NCBI GenBank assembly: GCA_003116875.1
Contig: BCKT01000006.1
Location: forward strand, 930,001 to 994,000
Length of the DNA: 64,000 nt
From: Takashimella koratensis
Taxonomy: Eukaryota > Basidiomycota > Tremellomycetes > Trichosporonales > Tetragoniomycetaceae
Direction of reading: 5' to 3'
Positions 1-9,552 of the stretch are shown here, piece after piece (positions within the stretch are counted from its first letter, which is position 1; every line of letters starts with the position of its first letter). A model generated the notes under the pieces. That model was not told the origin of the DNA. It did no database searches and saw only the letters and a program-made list of their open reading frames with translations. Position numbers and translations under genes: made by a program.

Positions 1-31
1 CCAAATCGCCTTGAGTTGAACCATACCCATC

Positions 32-552
32 ATGTCGACTCGAGCCGACTCTGACCTCTCCCGCAGCATCGACGTTACTGAGGAACGAGGCGAGATGAGC
101 AAGCGCGGATGGGAGGAGCTTTACAAAGAGATTCAAGAGCTTTCCAACACCAACGACCCACCCGTTCAGAACTTTTGCTACCGTACCGATGATACATTTC
201 GCTCGGAATGCGTCAAGCTATCCAAGTCCATTCACGATGCTCTCAACTCTTCTTCTCATTTGGTCCCAGTGTCCTGCTTTACACAATTCTCGACCGCCGC
301 GGCCGACTTTGCGAGACGTCTACGTCGGACCGTCCATGAACATCGTCAGGACACCTATCTGATCAATGACCTGAACGCCGCCGCCTCCGAGCTTTCCCGT
401 GTGACGTACCTGGACGACCCCGAGTGAGTAATAATGTGACCATTGTAGTACGTCCCTAACACAACCAATACAGCGTCTACTGCGCTGCTCGAGAAGCTAT
501 CGGCATTCTCAGACACCGACAGGAGCTGGACTTTGTGGTCGCTGAGGCGTAG
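32..552 (+). CDS. Small hypothetical protein, two exons
   Basis: I do not recognise this protein. Exons 32-423 and 474-552 join across a 50-nt intron (GTGAGT donor, ACAG acceptor) to give 156 residues, rich in charged and helix-forming residues, with no signal peptide and no known motif. The frame ends at TAG 550-552. The same frame then stays open for 35 more codons to TGA 658-660 and encodes a hydrophobic stretch (ILSAIGLVVGVAAATELL) resembling a C-terminal membrane anchor, so the true product may be longer by readthrough, or the allele may carry a nonsense change. The gene is convergent with the downstream SDR gene, which ends at 750. ATG 32 is the first in-frame start visible, but the window edge is only 31 bases away, so an upstream exon cannot be excluded. 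Confidence 0.6.
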
Positions 553-749
553 GCGAAGGGCGGGACCAGGAAGGAGATCCTGTCGGCGATTGGCTTGGTC
601 GTTGGTGTTGCTGCGGCTACCGAGCTCTTGAGCATGATCAACTCTTCCTCGACCAATTGAGCGAGGTTTGATCACGTGGATGTACAGAGAGATGAAAATC
701 AGTGCGCGTCCATGGTCACAGCGATTTGCCTAGTATCTCCGATGACTAT

Positions 750-1578
750 CTACCACGGAACCACACCCCCCTTCTCCACCATTTTCCCGGCATCCTCATC
801 CCTTTCACCCTCGACCACCTCTTTTACAAATTCCCCACCCTCTGAGGCATCCGAGGCACCGGCAGCTGCCATATCCTCCTTACTGAGGTACTCCCCACCG
901 AGCCCCGTGGCGAGGTACCCGGGGTTCACAATCTGGACCAAGACCTTGTCCTCCTTGAGGACTCTCTCCCATTCCTTGGCCATCATAGTGAACGCCGTCT
1001 TGGAGGTACGGTACGACGGCATCTGGTAGTATGGACCCTTGGGCCAACCTGCCGGCGGCGACGCGTTGAAAGGCATGGGGTAGGGCAGGTACTCGAACGA
1101 CCCGACAGAGGAAGAGATGAACACGATTCGGGGAGTGGTTGATTTGAGGAGAAGAGGCACGAGGGTCTCAGTGATTACCTGGGTACCGACGACGTTGGTC
1201 TCGAACGACTTGGACCAAGCTTCGCGGGAAGTCATGGATCCGTGCGCGATGTGTCGGTCGAAGAAGGCGCCTGGGGTTAGTGACGTCAGGGAAGGGCTCA
1301 CCGGCATTGTTCACGAGCACGTCGAGGTGGCCGAATGTCTTGGAGAGGAACGAGTGGGCGTTTTGGATACTCTTGTCGTCGGTCAGGTCGAGCTGGATGA
1401 CGTCGAGCTTGTTGGAGACGGACGGGGTGGTGAGGGTGGTGATTGCCTCACGGCCACGGTCGAGAGAGCGAGAGCCGATGATGATAGTGTAGGGCTTGGG
1501 AGAGTGGTAGAGCGCTTTCACGGTCTCAAAGCCGAGGCCGGTGTTACCGCCAGTGACGAGGACGATTTTTGCTGCCAT
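750..1578 (-). CDS. Short-chain dehydrogenase/reductase (SDR)
   Basis: A classical SDR oxidoreductase using NAD(P)H; substrate unknown. Exons 1578-1302 and 1270-750 join across a 31-nt intron (1271-1301) to encode 265 residues, a normal length for a single-domain SDR. Visible motifs are the nucleotide-binding loop GGNTGLG near the N terminus, NNAG at the end of strand 4 (split by the intron and restored by splicing), the catalytic Ser in ISSSVGS and the YRTSK active-site Tyr/Lys pair, followed by the usual PGYLATGLGG segment. The intron is among the shortest in the window. The start ATG lies directly beside a G-rich minisatellite that occupies the 5' leader or promoter and contains an assembly gap. 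Family assignment is firm; the reaction is not predictable. Confidence 0.9.
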
Positions 1579-1580
1579 TG

Positions 1581-1828
1581 TGGGAGGTGGGAGGTGGGAG
1601 GTGGGAGGTGGGNNNNNNNNNNNNNNNNNNNNNNNNNNNNNNNNNNNNNNNNNNNNNNNNNNNNNNNNNNNNNNNNNNNNNNNNNNNNNNNNNNNNNNNN
1701 NNNNNNNNNNNNNNNNNNNNNNNNNNNNNNNNNNNNNNNNNNNNNNNNNNNNNNNNNNNNNNNNNNNNNNNNNNNNNNNNNNNNNNNNNNNNNNNNNNGG
1801 GAGGTGGGAGGTGGGAGGTGGGAGGTGG
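1581..1828. repeat. GGGAGGTG minisatellite with 186-base assembly gap
   Basis: An 8-base unit (gggaggtg) repeats head to tail on both sides of a run of N from 1613 to 1798. The array abuts the SDR start codon (1578) and therefore lies in its promoter or 5' leader. The strand reading CACCTCCC is the one transcribed with the SDR gene. The gap presumably reflects assembly failure inside the array, so its true length is unknown. Confidence 0.9.
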
Positions 1829-2093
1829 TGAGGTGGATTGTGAGGACGTCTCGAGGTCTTATATATGTTGACAGAGCAGCACACCTCGGGCAGGCTTATG
1901 CCTATCGCGACCGAGCTTGGTCATGGTGTTGCGCTCGCTCACGTTCAGAGAGCCAAGAATGGAACAAATGGCGTTAATCGGCCATTTTCCGTAATCCACC
2001 TGAAAGCCACTTTGCCACTCCCGCTACTTGCCGCACGAGTCTTCTCGGGGTGTTATTTTTGATTGTTGACGCTGAATCATCACTATCGCTACC

Positions 2094-3012
2094 ATGGTGG
2101 AAGACCTAGCGCGTGGAGCCGACGCGGGAGGAACTGGGGTTAAACGAAAGGCCAAACGACGGCTGACCCCTGCTCGCCGTGAACAGAATCGCCGGTCCCA
2201 GATCGCATACCGTAGGTGTCAAGGTTGGCGATAGTGCTCACGGGTGGACAGGGCAGAGAGAAAAGGCCAAGAAAGGTCAGCTTGAGCAGGCGATAGAGTC
2301 GAATGAGCAGGGTACGGGATCGGCTTCGAATGGGATCGAAGTGTCGGGCGAGATGGGTGAAGTGCCCTTCATCGCAGGCTTAGTACCTGCAAAAGTCGAC
2401 CAGGTCGACCTCTTCCCGACCGCATCTGCTTCTTCCAACCTACCGCTCGCTCCCTCCAATCCCTACCTCCCTCCCTCTCTCTTCTCAGCTCTACGTACAT
2501 CCCCTCCACCCCGCACTCTCTCACTCGAATCAACGACTGTCGCCTCGGCACTCATGTGTAACGCTCTACTGCTCGGTTTCGACCTATCCGCACTCTTCGC
2601 TTGCACCACTGATCAAGAGGTGATATCTCCATTCTACAACCCTTTTGCCTCTGCCCTTGACGACCCGGTGAAACTCTGCGCCCAAGCTTTATCCACAGTA
2701 CCTCTCCCTCCGCCGAGCTTGAGGCCTACCCTCGCCCAGGTCCTCATCCCGCATCACGCATGTATCGACCTCATCCCCTTCCCTGCGATACGAGAGAAGG
2801 CACTCATGCTCTCCGCTGCCTTGCCCGGGAGGTTCGACCTGTGGGATCTGAAGGTGGATATCTTCAAGCACGGGGCGTTGACGTATTGGGGTAATCGAAA
2901 GGGTCAGGGAGGGTTTGCCTGGGATATGAAGAACTGGGAGGCGGAGGGGTGGTTCTTGTCAAAATGGAGGTTGGTCCTGGGGGAGAAGGGTGGGTTGGAG
3001 TCTGTGCTATAG
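2094..3012 (+). CDS. bZIP transcription factor with C-terminal DUF3425
   Basis: A DNA-binding regulator. Exons 2094-2211 and 2252-3012 give 292 residues. The 40-nt intron splits the basic region; splicing restores REQNRRSQIAYRQREK, a fungal bZIP basic region with the invariant Asn and Arg, followed by a short heptad segment. The C-terminal half carries DUF3425 features: an HH-x-IDLIPFP motif, then GRFDLW, an aromatic LTYWGNR, and NWEAEGWFLSKWRL near the C terminus. This architecture is common in filamentous fungi and basidiomycetes, but target genes differ between members. It ends only 19 bases from the convergent stop of the PIN-domain gene. The start is the first ATG of the open frame and leaves a short basic N terminus (VKRKAKRR). 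Confidence 0.88.
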
Positions 3013-3031
3013 CTCTAGTAATAGACAGCAG

Positions 3032-4338
3032 TTATGGCAAATTCCTGATCTCCTTTTCTACCTCGTCCCATCTCTCATCCACTGTCCACCCTACCACCTT
3101 GCTCATTTCCTTGACAACCCTCCACGCATCTGCCGCCTCGCCCGACCGAATCCGTCGAGCTCCTCGATCCCCTCTCAGCCCTCCAACCACGTGCCGGGAC
3201 TGGAGAAACAAGAGGACCGTACGGGCGGCTGTAGCTATCCGAGCCTGCGCGCGGACAATAGACGCGGTCGACGCTGTCGGAAGGGTCTGGAGCGAGTGTA
3301 AGAGGGACAAGAGCGAGGGCTGGGGAGTCGACTGGATAGGGAGAGTGAGGAGGAGCGTGTGGATAGCGTCGGTCGTTGTGGTCGGGATCGTAGCGGTTGT
3401 CGTGGTCAAAGTTGTGGTCGAATGCGTAAATGAGTCCTGGACAGGTCTGTCGTCGTTCACTTCAGTATAGACCAAATCCCTATCCAACTCCATCCCGTCT
3501 TCTTCTTCATAGCCCGCATAGCCCCTTCCCACGTCATACGCCTCCATCTCCACGTCTCGATCAATATCAATCTCCCCATCGAGATCGATTTCCATCTCCA
3601 CGTCCCCTCCGTGTTTCTGCCCCACCGGTGGCAGGGTAAACTCTTCCAGTCCTAAAGCCCTAGCAAGACTCTCAAACGCCTTTGACCCACGGGTCGAGAT
3701 CGTGGGGACGCTGTTTGATTCAGCGAGTAGGCACAGGTTCACGTCATCGGTCCAGAGGGTCACGGGCCGGGAGGAGAAGTAGAGACAACAGTCCAGAACC
3801 CGGTCGTCGGGTTTCACGAGGGAAGAATCCAGTCGTTCCGCCCATGCCTGGCACCGAAGGCGAGGTGGGTGGAGGGAAGAGGCCTCGGGGAGAGAGTTTA
3901 GTTGCCGCCGCTGCGCTCGGGTGATGGATAACAGCCATGCTGTCGCTCGTCGAGCAGCAGTCCCGACAGTCTCGACTGGATCCATGACCTCTCCATTGAC
4001 ACAAGACTCCATCTCGGGGTCTGGTCGAACGAGCTTTGTCGACGAATTGAGCTTGTCGAGTTCTAGACCATGACAGAGCAGCGAGAGTAAGTATCAGGAC
4101 AGACCTGTTGATGCCGTTGCTCACCGTGTATCACGATAGAAGGGACGAGTAACGCCCCGACCTGTGACAAAGACGGGCTACCCTCGCCCATCCCTGCCCA
4201 CCGGTCCACCCCGCACGCCGCGGCATGCAGCGCACGGACTGTTCGGAGGTGGGAGACGAGCACATTCGTGTCGATTGCGAGGTACCTCGGGGCCTCTGGT
4301 AGCTCTGGCGGTATCTTACGCTCTGGATCGTGGTCCAT
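3032..4338 (-). CDS. SWT1: Swt1-like PIN-domain RNA endonuclease
   Basis: Probable nuclear RNA-surveillance endoribonuclease of the Swt1 type. Exons 4338-4125 and 4062-3032 give 414 residues. The PIN domain starts with AIDTNVLVSHL (first metal-binding Asp), continues through VPSIVIHELDKL, which is rebuilt by splicing across the 62-nt intron, and reaches LWTDDVNLCLLAESN, holding the later conserved Asp residues. This order and spacing match Swt1 rather than Nmd4 or Rrp44 PIN domains. An acidic, low-complexity stretch (many Asp/Glu/Met) follows, then a helical C-terminal region ending in a repeated Asp/Glu-rich helix, as in Swt1 relatives. In yeast, Swt1 acts at nuclear pores on defective mRNPs; the same role here is inferred from the family. 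Confidence 0.8.
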
Positions 4339-4498
4339 CCGAGGTCACAAGAGCGATGAGCGCATTGCAATTGTCAATCGTCGTCTCGCGATGCAACGAC
4401 CCGGACCAAACAATTCGCACCAATCAAGCTCAAACCCAAACCCAATGACAAGGGTTCACATGAATGTATCATATCAAGTCCCATGCCCAAAGTAACCT

Positions 4499-7400
4499 CT
4501 ACGACGTGGGCGCCCACCATAGCGCATCTAATTCCGCAAACGCTGGTCCATCGACCCTAACCGTATTCCCTTCCTGCTGCGTCCCTACCGCCGCCTTCTT
4601 CCCCTTGCCACCGGCCCCTTGCACCCAACCCATACTCTCCAATATCCTATCCTTCTCACCTGCCATCCATCCACCCACAACCACCTCGTTCGCAAATTTC
4701 CAACCTTTCCCTTCCACCCCGCCAGCACTAAAGCTTACACTCTCGACGTTGCCGCTGGGCGTGACGGTACCGTTCAACACCCCCAGGGTCTCAGCCAGCC
4801 GCCGGACGAGTATGCCGAATGGGTTGGACTTGATATCGGGGCCTCGGGGGACCATGTCGTGGACTAGTCGAGTAATGACAGGGACAGTCCCTGGTTGGGC
4901 ACGGATGAGCGCGCGGGCCTGAGGCGGGGCGAGGAACGCGAGCGAGTAGAGAGTGACGGCGAGAAGTTCGGTACGCCCGAGATAGTCCTCCATCGAGTGC
5001 ACCGCGTCCATTTCCCGCTCGCTCAGTGGTAGTAGCCGAACGAGGGAGGAGAACAGCTCAACCAATTCGTCCACCCCGACACAAGCAGTAACGACCTCTC
5101 GATTCGCATCTGCGAGGATGAGTCGAGACAATGCCTCGATTGCTCGGTCGACCGATAATGACGCATGTGGCGGTACTTCCCTAATCGGTACCTGAGGTCC
5201 GAACCCAGGATCCCGCGCTCGCGTCCCGACCCACGCGTTCGTGAGGAATGACGAGACCAGTCGAATCACCGAGCTCACCGCTGGGCGCGGGACGATACGG
5301 AGGTCGAACAGTCCGCCTAGGTTGGCTAAGATCGCTGTCGTCTCTCGACGGACACGGACGAGCTCGATGATAGAGTACGGTCGGTGCCCGTCTTCCTCAT
5401 CCTCGTCGTCGTCTAGCCGTGCCAACCTAGGATCCGTGATCGTCGCAAAGAGGCTAAACAGCTCGGGTCGAGCCATTAACGCTTGGTTATCCGAGATCAA
5501 GGAAAAATTTCGAATCACATTAAGCCCGGCCAGCACGATATCCGTCTTCCCCCCAGTGCAGTCGGAGAGGTTCTCGTCCGAGATCGAGTAGTCGAAATCC
5601 AACGCAATCTTCTCCAACTCGGCGTAACTCGGGTACGCCTCTGACTTTTGCTTCTTCCGCTTCCCACAAGCCGACTTTTCCACCCAAGCATCGTACCCTT
5701 CGTCCCCAAACGTTGCTTCAGCGATCAACTCGATCAGCTCGAGATACACCTCGATCAAATCCTGCAAGGGCAGCGTCGAGACCCGATCGTCGTGCATCTG
5801 CAGCGGCATCGAAAGCATCGACAGGACCGTTAAAGCGTAGCTAAGCTCGGATGGAATGCGCGACCGCATACCCATGAGCAACGCCTCGATATCGACGATT
5901 TGCAGGTCGTGGTACGATCGTGCTGGTCGGCCGATATTGTGTTTGGGAAAAGTAGATGCAACTGCACGCTCGTCCCAACCCGCCATCATCGGTTGGGCTA
6001 GGTGGAGAGGTCGATAGTCGACGCGATACCGCGCTCGCCGCGGGGTCGGGAGTGGGCGAGGAGCCGAGGGTAAGCTTGATCGCGGTCCTAGCGCAGAGGT
6101 CGCGATCATCGGCGTCGACGGCGTGGACGTCTCGCCAGCTGCCGACGGTCGCTTCCGCTTGCCCTTCTTCCCCGCGCTATCCGTGGGCGTTGGTGTTTGC
6201 ACCCGCCCATCAGACATTGGTGACATGGCGGTGTCAATGTTACGCGGACGGCCACGCTGAACAGGGAGCGGTGGTTTCGGGGCGGTTTGCGCGGTGGGTG
6301 AGGGTTGGACTGGAGGTGCTGGTGAGGCCGCAACGCTTCCGGCAGAATTTGGCGCGGTGGCAGGTGTCGGTGCCTGTGGTGTTGCCGGTGGCTCCTGTGG
6401 TGTTGCCGGTGGCTTGCTCGTGGGTGTGCTCGCAACTGGTGACGCTGCTGCCGCTGCTGCCGTCTTCTGCGCGTGTGCCATCTTTTGCCGGTGCATCATG
6501 TTCTCAAATGAAATGACCCAGGCGAGGTAAGCCGCGACGACGAATTGGACCGGGTTGGTCGTCATCTGTGGAGGCTGGGAGAGATCCGTTCCCATTCGAC
6601 GAGGGACAGCGACGGGCTCGGGGAGGACAGCCGGGACGCCCTTTGTCCGGAGGTATCCCATCCAGAATGGGTTTTGGTCAAGTGTTTGTCCCTGTGTTTG
6701 TGCCATCTGGTTGTCAGCAAAACTCCCAGTCTAACCCACCTTGAGAACACCTCCTACACGGAAGACGGCAAAGAACAAATCGACGAGGTCGATCCATACT
6801 CCGCCAAGCAAGAAAGCCCCGTCGTTTTGGCCGTTGAACACCTCGGTCGGGAGAGCTTGGTTGGCTTGTTTGTACATCCCCCCGAGCGTCGCGAGGAACT
6901 GCTGCTTGGAGAATGGGGCGGGTGGTCGGGCTCCACTTGTAGGTGGGACTGTGCTCGTTTGCGGTACGAGCCATTTTTGGGGAGGAGTGGGTTTTTGTTG
7001 AGGCTCGGTGGGTTCGATCGGGGGTTGCGAGCCGTTTTGTCCAGGCTGGACGGGGCCTAGCAGGTTGTGTGACGCTGGTTTTTCTGCTTCTTTTGGTGCT
7101 GAAGATGGGGCGGGCTGAGCGGGGTGGGTGGGTTGAGTGGGTTGAGCGGGTTGAGCGGGTTGAGCGGGTTGAGCGGGTTGAGTTGGTTGAGCGGGCTGAG
7201 AAGGGGCAGGGGATGTCAAGTTGGCAGGGCTAGATGCCGGGTTGGAAGATGGGTTGGACGCGGGATTTGACGCTGGGTTCGACGAATTTGACGTGCCATT
7301 GCCATTCGGCTTGGTTGCCGAGTTTCTCCGTTGCGCATGACTCTGCAACGCCGCAAGCTGCCGTCAGTGACTGTCATGGTCGTCACCCACCTGTTTGATA

Positions 7401-8098
7401 ATCGCCTCTCTGTCCAAACCCTGCGCGGCTAATGTACTCGCCACAGCGTTCCAATCCACAGGTGTCGCGCCATCCTGCTGGGCCCGGTTCTGTTGCACTG
7501 CTTGTTGTTGCAAAGCCAAAGCCTGGTGTGACGCCATCATCCGCGCCTGGATCTGAGATTGGAGTGTCGTCGCTGTTGCTGGCGTTGGATCTGGTGTAGA
7601 GACGGAAGCTGCGGGGGGTGCTTCTACATCTTCACTCGATACTTCCTTTGGAGGATCATCACCGCTTCTGCTTGCCTCGCCCGACGAAACCTCGACAGCG
7701 GCGGCCGTCGCAGTCGACTCGCCCCCGGCATTCGAGCTCGACTCGGCCCGCGGCACCTCTGGCAACTCGACACCGCTGGGCTCCGGCGCGTCGGGCAAGA
7801 CGGCGACACCGTTGATAGGAGAGGGCCGCGATGGACCTGGGGTAGCGTCGGTTGATATTGTACTTGTGACGGGCGCGGAGGGAACAGGGGCAGGGGCGAG
7901 AGGAACGATTGGATCGCTCGCTGGAGCTGGCGCGACCGCCGTGGGAAGGGTAGGACTGGAAGACGTCGGGAGTGATGGCGTGGGAGCGTCAACAGACGGC
8001 TCGAAGCGAGGAGTCTCTGATACCGGTGTGATGGAAGGGGGCGATGGGAGGGGAGGTTGGGACGGCGCAGTTGGCGTCGACGACGCTACGTCGGACAT
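4499..8098 (-). CDS. SWI1: SWI/SNF chromatin-remodelling subunit Swi1 (ARID)
   Basis: Predicted ARID-domain subunit of the SWI/SNF complex. Three exons (8098-7391, 7357-6740, 6706-4499), separated by two 33-nt introns, encode 1177 residues. Residues 1 to about 380 are low complexity (Pro, Ala, Ser, Gln). The ARID begins near residue 385 (FLATLGGMYKQ), with the GVWIDLVDLFFAVFRVGG helix, and crosses the second splice site into QNPFWMGYL. A second low-complexity segment follows, then a long helical C-terminal region (SYALTVLSMLSM, LLALTLYSLAFLAPP-like helices) typical of the Swi1 C terminus. A coding 9-bp repeat gives a (Pro-Ala-Gln)n tract. Both introns keep the frame. It shares a 1.45-kb upstream region with the divergent YAP1-like gene. 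Confidence 0.85.
7132..7200 (-). repeat. 9-bp coding minisatellite encoding (PAQ)n in SWI1
   Basis: On the plus strand the unit is gttgagcgg, repeated with small variants; the minus strand translates as Pro-Ala-Gln/Pro-Thr-Gln triplets in the disordered region upstream of the ARID. Units differ by single bases, so repeat length may vary between strains. Confidence 0.85.
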
Positions 8099-9552
8099 TG
8101 GGCCCTGGGCGTGTCAGCGATTTGACGGGTCAAAGACTCACTATTGTGACTGGACAGGCATAAACCGTTTACCTCTTCTCTCGTAGTCGGGACGCCGAGA
8201 TCTTATCTCTGATCGATGATCTCGCGCGACCCAAGTTTGACCCGCCCTGGGGATGACGGGTTCTTGGCGGTAGATTGCCGGGGGAACGCGTCGGGTCAGC
8301 CGTTGTGGTGGGGGTGGGGTGGGGTGGGATCCGGGCGCGCGAGATGTCGTGAGATGAGACGGATAAAATAAGTCGCGACGGGGTAGGGAGGGGAAGGGTA
8401 AGCTGCCGGGTGGATGGAGGGGGAGGTGTGGTTCGGATGATAGGAACCGAGATATCCGGGGGGGAGGGGGCGCGGGACCACAACAAGGGAGGAGAGGGGG
8501 GGGGGGGGGGGGGGGGGGGGGGATTGGATGGTGTGGGTGGGTGTGAGAGGGTCAGGTTTGGTGGGTGGGTGGTTCTGCCGGAGCAAGAAATCAGACGCGG
8601 ATTAGGGATGGGAGGGGGAGGGGAGGGGAGGACGTGGGCCCTATTGTTGGTGTGACCCCGCGGGGGGGGGGGACAAGTGGGTAGGTAGGCGTGCCAAGCG
8701 ACCAAGGGGCAGGTAGAATGGGATGGAATGGTAAATAGGAATAGGCGTGACCCCTTTTTCGGAGCGGGCAGTGTCGATCAGGTCGAGCGTAGTGGGGTGC
8801 GGTGCGGTCCGTGGGAGACGCAGATAGAGGTGATGTGCGTCGAGTGTAAAAGGTGAGGCGATGAACAAGGTGGACACGACCCGTCCCCGTCCTCGCTGTA
8901 TCCAATCACCGAATGTGGCACCACCTCCCTCTCCTTCCGAATCCGGGAATTGTACCACAATGGGCCAATGCAAGCTACACGTGGTTCCACCCAAGTGCCA
9001 CTCTCCGAGGCCGAGCCTGCAGCCAAGTGAGAGTCCAACATGTCTTGGTAAGCAACCGCCCTAATTTCGAATCGAATCTTCCGGTGCTATTTGCTATTCC
9101 TCTCCACAGCGGCGATTAGGATTAGGTGGGAAGATCTGATTTGAATTTATATTGGATTCCGGCAGACTATGCTTTGCAATCACTAGTTGCCCAGCGTACG
9201 CACTAGGGCGGAGCGGACAGCATAGGACCCACTGGACCATCCACCGTGGCATCGACTGGTCGATTCTTCGTCTCTCTCTCTCTCACCCATCCTACACCAC
9301 CCTCGTCGTCCCCCATCGCCCATCGCCCATCGCCCATCGCCCGCGCCAGGGACCTCTGCCAGACCCTCGTATCCAGGTCACCCCTTTCTCACTCTTCCTT
9401 CACATCACCCACTTGATCCCTTCATCCCCCACACCACACAATCTCTTCTACACGAGCCAGTCGATTTCGACGGGCGCCGTTCGCCCACGTCCAAACTCGA
9501 ATCAATCCTTTCTCCTGTCCCTCTCCGCTCACCCAAACAACCGCCCACCACG
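8099..9552. other. Long divergent SWI1/YAP1 upstream region with G-tracts
   Basis: No gene is supported here. The stretch is the shared upstream region of two divergent regulators. It is strongly strand-biased: an uninterrupted run of 27 G (8496-8522) and one of 11 G (8662-8672) sit in G-rich sequence, while 9300-9345 has short repeats of the type catcgcc in a C-rich leader before the YAP1 start. Proline-rich open frames on the minus strand reflect this composition. Confidence 0.75.

Noticed and set aside
1117..1977. Long open frames running through the N gap
   Set aside because: They are opposite or out of frame to the SDR gene and cross unsequenced bases and a simple repeat, so their length has no meaning.
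8169..8705. Proline-rich open frame on the minus strand
   Set aside because: It translates G/C homopolymers and has no family signal or codon pattern; composition explains it.
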